Notes: generated by a model from the sequence alone, not told the origin. A stretch of 64,000 nt of DNA from JBMYZL01 sp965661765 (GCA_965661765.1 CBFIFE010000005.1:1-64000); one strand, 5' to 3'. Positions 56,124-64,000 are shown, numbered from the stretch's first letter. Program-made: numbers and translations.

Positions 56124-57050
56124 ATGGCTTTGATCGAAGTGGGCACAGTGGCCTTTGACGCCATCGAAACACCGTTTGGAAAGGTGGACAAAGTAGTAGG
56201 CGGGGCAGCCACCTACATCAGCTTGGCAGCCTCTTACTTTGTAAAAGAGTCGCACCTGATCTCGGTGATCGGCGGCGATTTTCCCAAGGACATGCTGGCC
56301 GAAATGCAACGCCGAGGCATCCACCAAGAAGGGCTAGAAATCCGCGAAAACGAGAAGTCGTTCTTCTGGTCGGGCAAGTACCACTACGACATGAACAGCC
56401 GCGACACGTTGGTCACCGACCTCAATGTGTTGGAGACCTTTGAGCCCAAGGTGCCCGAGGCCGCGCAAGACGCCGACTTCTTGATGCTCGGCAACCTGGC
56501 GCCAGCGATACAGCTTTCTGTGATCCGTCAAATGAAGAAGCGACCCAAGCTCGTTGCGCTGGACACCATGAACTTCTGGATGGACATTGCCCTCGACGAT
56601 TTGCACGAGGTGCTCAAGGAAATCGACGTACTCACCATCAACGACGAGGAAGCGCGCCAGCTCTCAGGCGAGCACTCTTTGGTGAAGGCCGCCAAGAAGA
56701 TCCTGACCATGGGGCCCAAGTACTTGGTGATGAAAAAGGGCGAACACGGCGCACTGCTCTTCGACGAGGAGAAGGTGTTCTTTGCCCCTGCGCTCCCGCT
56801 TGAAGAAGTGGTGGACCCCACCGGCGCGGGCGATACCTTTGCCGGCGGCTTCATGGGCTTTTTGGCCCACACCAAAGAGGTGTCGTTTGCCAACCTGAAG
56901 CGTGCGGTGATCATCGGCTCGGCCATGGCTTCGTTTGCCTGCGAAAAATTCGGTCCTGAGCGCCTGTTGGAACTCACCGAGGAGGACATCGACTTGCGCA
57001 TCCAGCAGTTCGTGGACCTCGTGGACTTTGACATTGTGTTGGTGGAGTAA
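56124..57050 (+). CDS. PfkB family carbohydrate/nucleoside kinase
   Basis: 308-residue ribokinase-fold kinase. GGAATYISLAASYF (about 27-40) fits the substrate-binding Gly-Gly motif, and DPTGAGDTFAGGFMGFL (about 233-249) contains the anion hole and catalytic Asp of PfkB signature 2. Substrate cannot be named; the sequence resembles the branch annotated as sugar or adenosine kinase in Bacteroidota. Possible promoter TATCTTCG at 56100-56107 (one mismatch to TAnnTTTG). Followed by a strong terminator, so monocistronic. Confidence 0.9.
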   Translation: MALIEVGTVAFDAIETPFGKVDKVVGGAATYISLAASYFVKESHLISVIGGDFPKDMLAEMQRRGIHQEGLEIRENEKSFFWSGKYHYDMNSRDTLVTDLNVLETFEPKVPEAAQDADFLMLGNLAPAIQLSVIRQMKKRPKLVALDTMNFWMDIALDDLHEVLKEIDVLTINDEEARQLSGEHSLVKAAKKILTMGPKYLVMKKGEHGALLFDEEKVFFAPALPLEEVVDPTGAGDTFAGGFMGFLAHTKEVSFANLKRAVIIGSAMASFACEKFGPERLLELTEEDIDLRIQQFVDLVDFDIVLVE

Positions 57051-57070
57051 TCTGCTCACCATCCCCATCG

Positions 57071-57102
57071 AACCCGGTGCACGACGTGCACCGGGTTTTT
57101 TT
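57071..57102 (+). terminator. Rho-independent terminator after the PfkB-family gene
   Basis: Perfect 11-bp arms ACCCGGTGCAC (57072-57082) and GTGCACCGGGT (57086-57096) with a 3-nt loop and seven T. Confidence 0.92.
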
Positions 57103-57189
57103 GTGCCTTTAATTGCCAGCGGTCAAGTCCTCCCGGTCAATCAGGTATGCGTACCGCCCATCCATCAAGTCGCGCGAGTTGCGGATTGG

Positions 57190-57262
57190 AAATGGGGGGT
57201 GGGGTGGGGAGATTTTTTGGGTGGGTGGGAGCGGGAGGAGGAGGACTTACCTAGTTACTAGG
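57190..57262 (+). repeat. G-run tract with quadruplex-forming potential, followed by a palindrome
   Basis: Between two convergent genes. Seven runs of three or more G on the plus strand within 42 nt: 57194-57199, 57201-57204, 57206-57209, 57219-57221, 57223-57225, 57227-57229 and 57233-57235, then GG repeats. A perfect palindrome with arms CCTAGT / ACTAGG lies at 57250-57262. Composition and pattern are unlike the rest of the window. Confidence 0.7.
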
Positions 57263-57273
57263 CGCAGCAGACC

Positions 57274-58143
57274 TCAATCCCAAGCCAGGTAATCCTCAGG
57301 ATCAACAGGCACCCCTTCGATCCACAGCTCAAAATGCAAGTGGGGGCCGTCTGTATGGCCGCCGGTGTTGCCTACCACGGCCACCGACTCGCCGGTTTCT
57401 ACCCGGTCGCCGGTTTGCTTGAAGAGCTTGGAGTTGTGCTTGTAAATACTCACCACGTTGTTGGCGTGCTGCACGTGGATCTCGTGCCCGCCATCGATGG
57501 TGTAGCCGGCAAAGAACACGGTGCCCTCTTTCACGGCTTTGACCACACTGTTTTCAGGCGCCACCACGTCCACCCCGAAATGCTGCACCCGGGTGTCGAA
57601 ACGCCCTGTCAGGGTGCCTTCCAGGGGCTTGAACAGAAGAAGGTTTGCCAACGTCGCATCCTCACCACCGGTCTCAAAAACCAAGCCGAGGGACGGTTCC
57701 TGGCCCACCCGTTCGCGGAGCAAAGAATCCTCTTCGATCATTTCAAACTCGAGGTCGCCGGGCTGGGCGCTTTGGTTGGTGGTGTCTTGGTTTGCGGGGG
57801 TAACCACGCCGCCACCGAGCACTACGCGTAGGTCTTGGATGTAGCGGTCCTGCCGTGCGGTAACATCTTTGAGGCTGTCTACCTGCGCGCGGCTGTAAAC
57901 GGCATCTTCCCTATAGTTGGCACTCAAGTACCCTGGAATGACGTGTTGGCGCAAAGGAGTGAATGCCACAAACGAATACACGATTCCGCCGCTCACCACA
58001 AACAACCCAAGCACCACCAAGATCACGTTGAGTGGTGTGAGTCTAAGGCTGAATCGCTCCTGAAAAGTCTCGTCGTGGATGAGCGAGAGCCGGTAGCGGT
58101 TGCGCAGTCGGTGGATGAGTTTGGGCTTGCCGGGGGCTTCCAA
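57274..58143 (-). CDS. M23 family (LytM-type) membrane-anchored peptidase
   Basis: 289-residue cell-wall protein. One membrane helix at about 39-60 (VILVVLGLFVVSGGIVYSFVAF), a helical linker, and an M23 domain (about 175-289) with the zinc-site pattern HFGVDVVAP (H and D) and GPHLHFELW (HxH). The peptidase cuts peptidoglycan cross-links or acts as a scaffold. The frame begins at TTG 58143, which gives the common N-terminus of these proteins (KPKLIHRLRNRYRL); no ATG fits. Divergent from sprE, 86 nt away. Confidence 0.88.
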   Translation of the reverse strand: MEAPGKPKLIHRLRNRYRLSLIHDETFQERFSLRLTPLNVILVVLGLFVVSGGIVYSFVAFTPLRQHVIPGYLSANYREDAVYSRAQVDSLKDVTARQDRYIQDLRVVLGGGVVTPANQDTTNQSAQPGDLEFEMIEEDSLLRERVGQEPSLGLVFETGGEDATLANLLLFKPLEGTLTGRFDTRVQHFGVDVVAPENSVVKAVKEGTVFFAGYTIDGGHEIHVQHANNVVSIYKHNSKLFKQTGDRVETGESVAVVGNTGGHTDGPHLHFELWIEGVPVDPEDYLAWD

Positions 58144-58229
58144 GGGGTGGGTTTTGGTGCAAATATCTGCAATTCACCTGCGGTGGGTTTGCTGGTTCTG
58201 GAAGGGATTTTGGCGACTTCTCTCAGGAA

Positions 58230-60965
58230 ATGAAATATTTTTGCCCCTTATCAGTTAGCATTAAGTCTAACCAGCACTCGTTGAACAACAGAACGCGCAT
58301 ATCCTGCGGCGCCCTTGTAGCCGCGTTCCTCCTGGTCCTTGTGGCCGGGTGTACCACCGAACGCGACGGGTTCTCTTACCGCACCTTCCACAACACCACC
58401 GCACGCTTCAATGGCTACTTCTATGCCAAGGAAAGCATGCGTGAGGCATCGGTCAAGCTGTTCGATGAGCATGATGAGGACTGGGACGAAATCCTGCCCA
58501 TCTTCATCCACGGCAACGAAGAGACGCGTCAATCGGTTTACCCCGAGATGGAGCGTATCATCGAGAAGACCAACAATGTGATCGCCAAGCACAACATGGA
58601 GATTTCCAAGCGCCAGAGCAAAGACCTCAAGCGCCCAGAGCTCAACAAGTGGATTGACGATTGCTACCTGTTGCTCGGACAAGCCTACTTCTTAAAAGGG
58701 GAGATGTTCCGCGCCGAGGAATTCCTGCGCTTCGCCACCAAGAAGTACAAGTCTGCGCAGATGCAAAGCTTGGGCAACGCGTGGTACGCCAAGATTTTCA
58801 TGGAGAAGGGCGACTGGAAAAAGGCCAAGCTCTTTTTGGACAAGGCCATCGACGCCAAATATGTGGAAGACGAGCACCGCGCCGAAACGTACCTGATCTA
58901 CGCCGAGTACTTCATCCGCCAGAACGAATACAAGGATGCGGTCAAGATGCTCGAGCAATCGCTGGAGTATACCAAGAAGCGCAAAGACCGCGCACGCCCC
59001 TTGTTCATCCTCGCCCAACTCAAGAAAGAACTCGGCAAGTCCCAACAAGCCATCGAGAACTACCAGGCCGTCGTCAAGTGCAAGCCGTACTACGAGATGG
59101 AGTTCTACGCCCGCATCAACCAAGCACTTGCTTTCTCGCGTCGCGGCGGAAACCCGGCCGAAATCCGTGAGACGCTCTACAAGATGCTCAAGGACGACAA
59201 GAACGAGGAGTACCGCGACCAGATCTACTACGCCCTGGCCGACCTCGACTTGGAAGAGCGCAACCGCCCCGGCGGCATCGACAACCTCGAGAAGTCGCTC
59301 CGCGCCAACATCGACAACCAGAAGCAGCGCGCCAAGAGTTACTTGCGTTTGGCAGACCTCTACTTTGACGACCGCGATTACGAGCCGGCCCAGGCCTACT
59401 ACGACTCGTGTTTCCAAAACATCGCCGAGGACCACAAGCGCTACACCGACATTAAAAACAAAGCGACCAGCCTCACCGAATTGGTGACCCACCTGCGCGT
59501 GATTGAGCGTCAAGACAGCCTGCAGGCCCTGTGCCCGCTGGCACCAGATGAACTCGACGCCCGCCTGCTGGAAATCCAGAACCAAATCCGCGAGGAGCTT
59601 ATCGCCGAGCGCGAGCGCGCTGAACGCGATGCTGAACGCGCCTTGAACGACGCACAAGCTGGCGACGGCGGTGCCACCAGCAACTTCTGGCCGTACAACC
59701 CAGTGCTGCGTACCAGCGGTTACGACAACTTCCTCAGCCAATGGGGCGACCGCCCGTTGGAAGACAACTGGCGACGCAGCAACAAAGGCTTCCAGGCCTT
59801 CGACAGCGGCGACCCCGACGACCCCAACCAAACCCTAGACGGCACCGATACGCCCGACGAGGGCTTTGACCCCAATGACATCGAGGCTCAAGTGCCTTCG
59901 ATTGAGGAGTTGCGCGCGGACTTGCCTTGCTCGGATAGTTTGATGACCGCTTCGGACAACGCCATTTCAGAAGCGTACTACCAATCGGGGGTGATTTACA
60001 AGGAAAAGCTCGAGGACGACGAGAACGCCATCGAATCGTGGCAAGACATGTCTGCCCGCGTGGACGAAAGCGAATTCCACCCACTGGGGTACTACCAGCT
60101 GTACCGCACGTTTTTGGCCAAGGAGCTCGAGGGCGGCGCCAACCCATTTGGTGACCAGCGCGAGACGTCGGCCTACTGGGCCAACCGCATCAAGCAGCGC
60201 TACCCCGGATCCATCTGGGCAGGCCTGATTGACAACCCCGATTACAAGGACGAGCAAGAGCGTCAAAAGGCGTCAGAACTTGCAGCGTACGAAGCGGCCT
60301 ACACCGACTACACCCGTCGTCAATACGTAGACCTGATCATTCGCTGTGACGAGGTCATCCGCGAGGAGCCAGACAATCACTTGCTGTGTAAGTACCGTTT
60401 CCTGCGCGCCATGTGCATTGGTAACATGGACCGTCAAGTGGGCCAACGCAACAACTACATCGAGGCGCTTGAGGCCGTGACAGGCAACTGCCTGGAAGGA
60501 GAAGAAGGTGTTGCCGCCCAGCGCATTCTCGACGAGCTCGCCCAAGAGTCTGGAGCCCCCGGCGCCAGCACGGAACCCAAACCCGAGGCACCGCCTTCAC
60601 CCTACTCCTTCGACGACCGCGCGCAACACTTCTTTGCCCTGGTGTTCAACATGGACCGCGGCAACATCAACGAGGTCAAGGCCACCGTGTCGGACTTCAA
60701 CAAAGAGTACTTCAACAGCGCCAACCTGATCACCGCCGCCAACCTGCTTGGCCGCGAGAAACACATTGTGCTGGTCAAAAGCTTCAACCGCTTGGAAGAC
60801 GCCGGGAATTATCTGGTCACTTTCCGCGGCAACACCGATGCCCTGGCGACCTACAACGGCCCGGGCTACGAAACGTATCTGATTTCGAAGGGCAACTACT
60901 TGCAGCTCTTCAAAACAAAAGACCTGGACGCGTACCGCACGTTCTTCCAGGAATACTACCCCTGA
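58230..60965 (+). CDS. sprE: T9SS/gliding lipoprotein SprE (PorW), TPR protein
   Basis: 911 residues as drawn. Periplasmic lipoprotein needed for type IX secretion and gliding, associated with the PorK/PorN rings. Lipobox LVAGC, then SYRTFHNTTARFNGYFYAKES (the SprE/PorW opening) and about ten TPR-like helical repeats; the C-terminal part ends with the SPOR-like LVTFRGNTDALATYNG region. The ATG at 58230 gives an over-long 40-residue signal and overlaps the promoter element; TTG 58281 would give a normal lipoprotein signal (NNRTRISCGALVAAFLLVLVAGC). Followed 4 nt later by bactofilin, the gene order seen in other Bacteroidota. Confidence 0.85.
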   Translation: MKYFCPLSVSIKSNQHSLNNRTRISCGALVAAFLLVLVAGCTTERDGFSYRTFHNTTARFNGYFYAKESMREASVKLFDEHDEDWDEILPIFIHGNEETRQSVYPEMERIIEKTNNVIAKHNMEISKRQSKDLKRPELNKWIDDCYLLLGQAYFLKGEMFRAEEFLRFATKKYKSAQMQSLGNAWYAKIFMEKGDWKKAKLFLDKAIDAKYVEDEHRAETYLIYAEYFIRQNEYKDAVKMLEQSLEYTKKRKDRARPLFILAQLKKELGKSQQAIENYQAVVKCKPYYEMEFYARINQALAFSRRGGNPAEIRETLYKMLKDDKNEEYRDQIYYALADLDLEERNRPGGIDNLEKSLRANIDNQKQRAKSYLRLADLYFDDRDYEPAQAYYDSCFQNIAEDHKRYTDIKNKATSLTELVTHLRVIERQDSLQALCPLAPDELDARLLEIQNQIREELIAERERAERDAERALNDAQAGDGGATSNFWPYNPVLRTSGYDNFLSQWGDRPLEDNWRRSNKGFQAFDSGDPDDPNQTLDGTDTPDEGFDPNDIEAQVPSIEELRADLPCSDSLMTASDNAISEAYYQSGVIYKEKLEDDENAIESWQDMSARVDESEFHPLGYYQLYRTFLAKELEGGANPFGDQRETSAYWANRIKQRYPGSIWAGLIDNPDYKDEQERQKASELAAYEAAYTDYTRRQYVDLIIRCDEVIREEPDNHLLCKYRFLRAMCIGNMDRQVGQRNNYIEALEAVTGNCLEGEEGVAAQRILDELAQESGAPGASTEPKPEAPPSPYSFDDRAQHFFALVFNMDRGNINEVKATVSDFNKEYFNSANLITAANLLGREKHIVLVKSFNRLEDAGNYLVTFRGNTDALATYNGPGYETYLISKGNYLQLFKTKDLDAYRTFFQEYYP
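58236..58243 (+). promoter_or_regulatory. -7 promoter element of sprE
   Basis: TATTTTTG matches TAnnTTTG; TTTG at 58209-58212 lies 23 nt upstream. It falls 6 nt after the first in-frame ATG (58230), which argues that translation starts later, perhaps at TTG 58281. Confidence 0.45.
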
Positions 60966-60969
60966 TCCG

Positions 60970-61377
60970 ATGAAAAAGACCAAAATGATGGAGACTGCGC
61001 CTGACATGGCGATCAACCGTATTGTGGAAGGCACTGCGTTCCAAGGTGAAATCCAATGCGAAAGCAATATCCGCATTGACGGCACCTTCACAGGCAGCAT
61101 CACCACCAAGGGCCGCTTGGTGGTGGGCCCCACCGGCAAGGTGGAAGGCGACATCGTGTGTCAGAACTCAGAAATCGAAGGGTCGGTCAAGGGCAAACTG
61201 CACGTGCAGCAACTCTTGGCGCTCAAGGCCACCTCAAGTGTGGAAGGCGACATCGTGACCGATAAGCTCAGCATTGAACCCGGCGCTTCGTTCACCGGCA
61301 ACTGCAATATGGGTGGCAAGGTCAAGGAACTTACCCAACCCGATGCCGGAACCCAACGCCAAGAAGCCGCAGTCTAA
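60970..61377 (+). CDS. Bactofilin (polymer-forming cytoskeletal protein)
   Basis: 135-residue bactofilin, which assembles into membrane-bound filaments that help position cell-wall or surface machinery. The right-handed beta-helix core (about 18-110) shows repeats of the form IVEGTAFQGEIQCESNIRIDG, GRLVVGPTGKVEGDIVCQNS and IEGSVKGKLHVQQLLALKAT. Ends overlap atpZ by 35 nt. Placement between sprE and the ATP synthase genes is seen in other members of the phylum. Confidence 0.92.
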   Translation: MKKTKMMETAPDMAINRIVEGTAFQGEIQCESNIRIDGTFTGSITTKGRLVVGPTGKVEGDIVCQNSEIEGSVKGKLHVQQLLALKATSSVEGDIVTDKLSIEPGASFTGNCNMGGKVKELTQPDAGTQRQEAAV

Positions 61378-61561
61378 CGCGGCGCTCAAGTACACCGGCA
61401 TTGCCACCCAAATGGCCCTGACCATTGGCCTATTTGTATACGGAGGCATCAAGCTGGACGCATACCAAGTCAACAAAACTCCGGTGTGGACCCTGGTCGG
61501 CAGCCTGCTCGGCACAATCCTGGCCGTGGTCAACATCATCCGACAAGTCACCCGACCATGA
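61343..61561 (+). CDS. AtpZ/AtpI family ATP synthase-associated membrane protein
   Basis: 72-residue protein with two membrane helices: LKYTGIATQMALTIGLFVYGGIKLD and TPVWTLVGSLLGTILAVVNIIRQV. The pattern fits AtpZ, encoded upstream of F0F1 genes and implicated in cation transport or ATP synthase assembly. ATG 61343 is inside bactofilin's 3' end (35-nt overlap); a longer frame starts further inside bactofilin and would lack the usual N-terminus. Overlaps the next gene by 4 nt. Confidence 0.85.
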   Translation: MPEPNAKKPQSNAALKYTGIATQMALTIGLFVYGGIKLDAYQVNKTPVWTLVGSLLGTILAVVNIIRQVTRP

Positions 61562-61962
61562 ACCTGAAGGCCTACATCAAAAGCGCTACGCTGATCACCT
61601 TGGGTGTTTTGGGCGTGCTTGCCGCCTTGAAATTCTTGGTGATTCCTTTCATGCCAAGTTGGCTGTTTGCCGTACCTCTAGCGCTGTTGTTGTTTTCAGT
61701 AGGTGCTTTTGCTGTATTGGCGCGCACCGAAGCGCGCAATCCCTCACGATTTGTTGGCGCGTTCATGGGCGCCATTGGCGGGAAAATGTTTCTCACCCTG
61801 AGCGTAGTGGCGGCCTACATTCTCCTCGACGGCACCCACCGCTTGCTAGTAACCTTGACCATTGTGGGGTGCTACGGCATTCAAATGGCCCACTTCACAG
61901 CATTGGCCAGCCGTCAATTGCGCCGATCGGACCACGAGCCGGATGCCGATAAATCCTCCTGA
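61558..61962 (+). CDS. Hypothetical four-helix membrane protein upstream of atpB
   Basis: 134-residue integral membrane protein with four predicted helices (about 12-33, 37-56, 67-90, 94-112) and a short charged tail. I do not recognise a family by sequence, but proteins of this size and topology lie between atpZ and atpB in Bacteroidota and may play the role of AtpI in c-ring assembly. The ATG overlaps the preceding stop by 4 nt (ATGA). Confidence 0.7.
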   Translation: MNLKAYIKSATLITLGVLGVLAALKFLVIPFMPSWLFAVPLALLLFSVGAFAVLARTEARNPSRFVGAFMGAIGGKMFLTLSVVAAYILLDGTHRLLVTLTIVGCYGIQMAHFTALASRQLRRSDHEPDADKSS

Positions 61963-62029
61963 CCATCTGCATTCTTGGCTGAAATGGGGCTGTTTTCAAC
62001 ACGGCCGGGAAAAAAAGTGGATATCCCAC

Positions 62030-62058
62030 TTGCCAACAAAATGAAACACCTAATTTTG
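62030..62058 (+). promoter_or_regulatory. Promoter of the atpB-atpE-atpF operon
   Basis: TTG (62030-62032), an 18-nt spacer, and TAATTTTG (62051-62058): a full Bacteroidota promoter. A hairpin with arms AAGTGG / CCACTT (62015-62031) ends at the -33 element. Transcription would start near 62063, some 42 nt before ATG 62105. Confidence 0.7.
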
Positions 62059-62104
62059 CACCGGTTTTTACGACCCCCGACGAACCCTTTTGGTCGACTC
62101 TGAG

Positions 62105-63238
62105 ATGATGCAAATGTTCCGTCAAACCGCGCTTTTCGTACTCCTGGCAATCCTGGCTAGTCCAGCTTTTGCCACCGATGCGCACGATGACCTCCACGGC
62201 GAAGAATTCAAGGCAGGTGAGATGATCACCCACCACATCTCCGACGCGCACGTGATCCACCTGTTTAGCAACGTACACATCCCACTTCCCTGTTTCATTT
62301 GGACCGAGCAAGGGTTGGACGTGTTCCTCTCAAGTGAGTTCGACTACCACGAAGGGCACCCCACCACGACTTACACCAGTCCCAAAGGATACACCTACGA
62401 GAACCACCACGAGACCATTTACATTGTGGACGGCATGGACGCAGGTGACAGCCACGAGGCAGAAGGCCACAGCGAGCACACCGGCAGCGCAGACCACGGC
62501 CACGACTACCACGGGGTGAAGCCGCTGGACCTCTCGATCACCAAGACGGTGTTCGGCATGCTGTTGATCATGATCATCATGTGTGTTGTATTCTTCCGTG
62601 TAGCCAAGCGCTACAAACAGCGCGAAGGCCAAGCACCCAAGGGCATTCAAAACTTCTTTGAACCACTCATCCTCTTCATCCGTGATGAGGTGGCGGTTCC
62701 TTCAATCGGCAAAGGCAAAGCAGATCGCTACATGCCCTTCTTGCTGACGGTCTTCTTCTTCATCTGGATGTGCAACATCCTCGGCCTGATTCCATTCTTG
62801 GGCGGGTTCAATGTGACCGGTACGATGGGCGTTACCATTGTCCTTGCGGCCATTGTTTGGTTGATGACCATGTTTTCAGGCAACAAGCACTACTTCGGCC
62901 ATATCTTCTGGCCTCCCGGGGTGCCCATGTTTGTGAAAGTAATTTTGGTGCCGATTGAGATCGCTTCGATCTTCATCAAGCCCGCCGTACTGATGGTGCG
63001 TCTGACTGCGAATATTACCGCAGGTCACATCATCATCCTGGCCTTTGTATCGTTGATCATGATCTTCGGTCAAGGCGGAGAGGCCGCTGGTCTCGGTATC
63101 GGTGTAGGCGTTGGCGCTACCGCATTCATGATTTTTATGTTCTTCATCGAATTGTTGGTTGCGTTCCTGCAAGCGTACGTGTTTACGCTGCTGGCCGCCA
63201 TCTACTTCGGTGAAGCCACTCACGAAGAACATCACTAA
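62105..63238 (+). CDS. atpB: ATP synthase F0 subunit a
   Basis: 377-residue proton channel subunit. Unlike the 270-residue E. coli protein it has a cleavable signal peptide (MMQMFRQTALFVLLAILASPAFA) and a periplasmic N-terminal domain of about 120 residues, as seen in Bacteroidota. That domain is His-rich: 17 His in residues 27-136, including a dense cluster at 117-136. The channel part has the essential Arg in MVRLTANITAGH. ATG 62105 and 62108 are tandem; an upstream TTG at 62090 is not needed. Confidence 0.94.
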   Translation: MMQMFRQTALFVLLAILASPAFATDAHDDLHGEEFKAGEMITHHISDAHVIHLFSNVHIPLPCFIWTEQGLDVFLSSEFDYHEGHPTTTYTSPKGYTYENHHETIYIVDGMDAGDSHEAEGHSEHTGSADHGHDYHGVKPLDLSITKTVFGMLLIMIIMCVVFFRVAKRYKQREGQAPKGIQNFFEPLILFIRDEVAVPSIGKGKADRYMPFLLTVFFFIWMCNILGLIPFLGGFNVTGTMGVTIVLAAIVWLMTMFSGNKHYFGHIFWPPGVPMFVKVILVPIEIASIFIKPAVLMVRLTANITAGHIIILAFVSLIMIFGQGGEAAGLGIGVGVGATAFMIFMFFIELLVAFLQAYVFTLLAAIYFGEATHEEHH

Positions 63239-63258
63239 TCCACACAAATAACAGAAAG

Positions 63259-63504
63259 ATGGAATTGTTGACCATTTTGCTCCAGGAAGCAGCTAACCAA
63301 GGTCTCGCCGGCATGGGTGCTGGTATCGCCGCAGTAGGTGCAGGTATCGGTATCGGCCGCATTGGCGGTAGCGCTATGGAAGCCATGGCTCGCCAGCCAG
63401 AAGCTTCAGGTGACCTGCGTGCCAACATGATTGTTGCCGCTGCACTGGTAGAGGGTGCTGCTCTGTTCGGCATCATTGTTTGTCTGCTCGTAGCTCTGGG
63501 CTAA
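63259..63504 (+). CDS. atpE: ATP synthase F0 subunit c
   Basis: 81-residue two-helix proteolipid of the rotor ring. GAGIAAVGAGIGIGRIGG is helix 1, the polar loop is ARQPEAS, and the ion-binding carboxylate is the Glu in AAALVEGAALFG. There is no Gln in helix 1 and no Ser-Thr after the Glu, so it looks proton- rather than sodium-coupled. It begins 20 nt after the atpB stop. Confidence 0.96.
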   Translation: MELLTILLQEAANQGLAGMGAGIAAVGAGIGIGRIGGSAMEAMARQPEASGDLRANMIVAAALVEGAALFGIIVCLLVALG

Positions 63505-63526
63505 GCCCGGAAATCCATTTGTACAA

Positions 63527-64000
63527 ATGGGAGCGCTTCTCACACCGGCAGCCGGCGTAGTCATTTGGACTACGATCGCGTTTCTGACCGTTCTGTTCAT
63601 CCTTCGCAAGTTTGCGTGGAAACCCATCCTGAAAGGTCTCAAGGACCGGGAGGAGTCCATCGACAATGCGTTGAGCGCCGCTGAGCGTGCACGCAACGAG
63701 ATGGCCAACCTCCAGGCCGACAACGAGCGCCTGTTGCAGGAGGCCCGCGTAGAGCGTGATCGCATCCTCAAAGAGGCCCGCGACATGCGCGATGCGATGG
63801 TGAACGACGCCAAAGGCAAAGCACAGGAAGAGGCTGATCGCATGGTCGCCGCTGCCCGTGAAGCCATTGCGAACGAAAAGAACCGCGCAGTTGCTGAGTT
63901 GAAAAACCAAGTGGCCAACCTCTCGATTGAGATCGCGGAGAAGCTCGTGCGTCAGAATCTTGCTGGCGACGCAGCCAACCAAGAACTCGCCGAGAAATTG
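63527..64000 (+). CDS. atpF: ATP synthase F0 subunit b, cut by the right edge
   Basis: 158 codons are present and the frame is still open at base 64000. The peripheral-stalk subunit begins MGALLTPAAGVVIWTTIAF with a single membrane helix (about 8-27), then KFAWKPILKGLKDREESIDNAL and a long Ala/Glu/Arg-rich coiled coil (EARVERDRILKEARDMRDAM). The C-terminus, usually to about 165 residues, is just outside. It begins 22 nt after atpE; atpH, atpA and atpG would be expected next. Confidence 0.95.
   Translation, partial: MGALLTPAAGVVIWTTIAFLTVLFILRKFAWKPILKGLKDREESIDNALSAAERARNEMANLQADNERLLQEARVERDRILKEARDMRDAMVNDAKGKAQEEADRMVAAAREAIANEKNRAVAELKNQVANLSIEIAEKLVRQNLAGDAANQELAEKL

Noticed and set aside
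58692..59831. 379-codon minus-strand frame opposite sprE
   Set aside because: Val/Leu-rich antisense of the TPR repeats; not a gene.
61203..61214. CTGCACGTGCAG palindrome near the bactofilin gene considered as a fourth parS site
   Set aside because: It has CACGTG but lacks the GTT and AAC flanks needed for parS.

Overview
The window is a 64 kb stretch of a Bacteroidota chromosome, most likely Flavobacteriales or a close relative. The evidence is a SusC/SusD pair, proteins with type IX secretion (T9SS) C-terminal sorting or CHU_C-type domains, a PorP/SprF protein, the SprE/PorW lipoprotein, DUF4175 and DUF5522 proteins, and repeated use of the Bacteroidota promoter element TAnnTTTG without obvious Shine-Dalgarno sequences. 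GC content looks like the mid-50s percent by eye. No phage, insertion sequence, CRISPR array or plasmid gene was recognised.

Layout. 0-5.7 kb (minus): a TetR-TolC-adaptor-RND efflux operon cut by the left edge. 5.8-12.6 kb: urocanate hydratase with a DUF5522 protein, a PLP-dependent deaminase-like enzyme, amidophosphoribosyltransferase and a BCCT osmolyte transporter. 12.6-19.1 kb (minus): a secreted T9SS protein, MarR regulator, SusC and SusD. 19.2-21.1 kb: tRNA-Leu(CAA) and TypA/BipA. 21.1-25.5 kb: a surface-glycan cassette with a sulfotransferase and relatives of WecF, WecE and WecD (the Fuc4NAc branch of enterobacterial common antigen) plus a hexapeptide acyltransferase. 25.5-31.6 kb: a histidine kinase, two T9SS-related proteins, a biotin carrier protein, HemW and a DMT transporter. 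31.7-36.7 kb: two large convergent secreted proteins, one a nuclease/phosphatase-fold enzyme and the other a lamin-tail/OB-fold protein. 36.8-45.7 kb (plus): a coupled run DUF4175 / RsbW-like / YbeY / MnmG, then an ALDH7-type dehydrogenase and a TlpA-like lipoprotein. 45.7-47.8 kb (minus): a single reading frame joining ribose-5-phosphate isomerase B to an exported M28 peptidase.

The most notable region is 41-48.2 kb. Three sequences matching the ParB-binding site parS (GTTnCACGTGnAAC) lie at 41045, 42235 and 42921, around mnmG (gidA). About 5 kb further right, a 400-base gene-free region (47757-48158) holds a cluster of DnaA-box-like 9-mers and an AT-rich tract, and the plus strand changes there from C-rich to G-rich. 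Together these mark a strong candidate for the chromosomal replication origin.

Right of the candidate origin: a MORN-repeat lipid-exported protein, a PAS/HisKA_2 kinase with its LytTR response regulator, peptidase T, a small DUF6249/XRE/dihydrofolate-reductase-like operon, tRNA-Asn(GTT), a PfkB-family kinase, an M23 peptidase, and then the core cluster sprE-bactofilin-atpZ-(membrane protein)-atpB-atpE-atpF, which runs off the right edge. The last 8 kb differs in codon use from the rest of the window.
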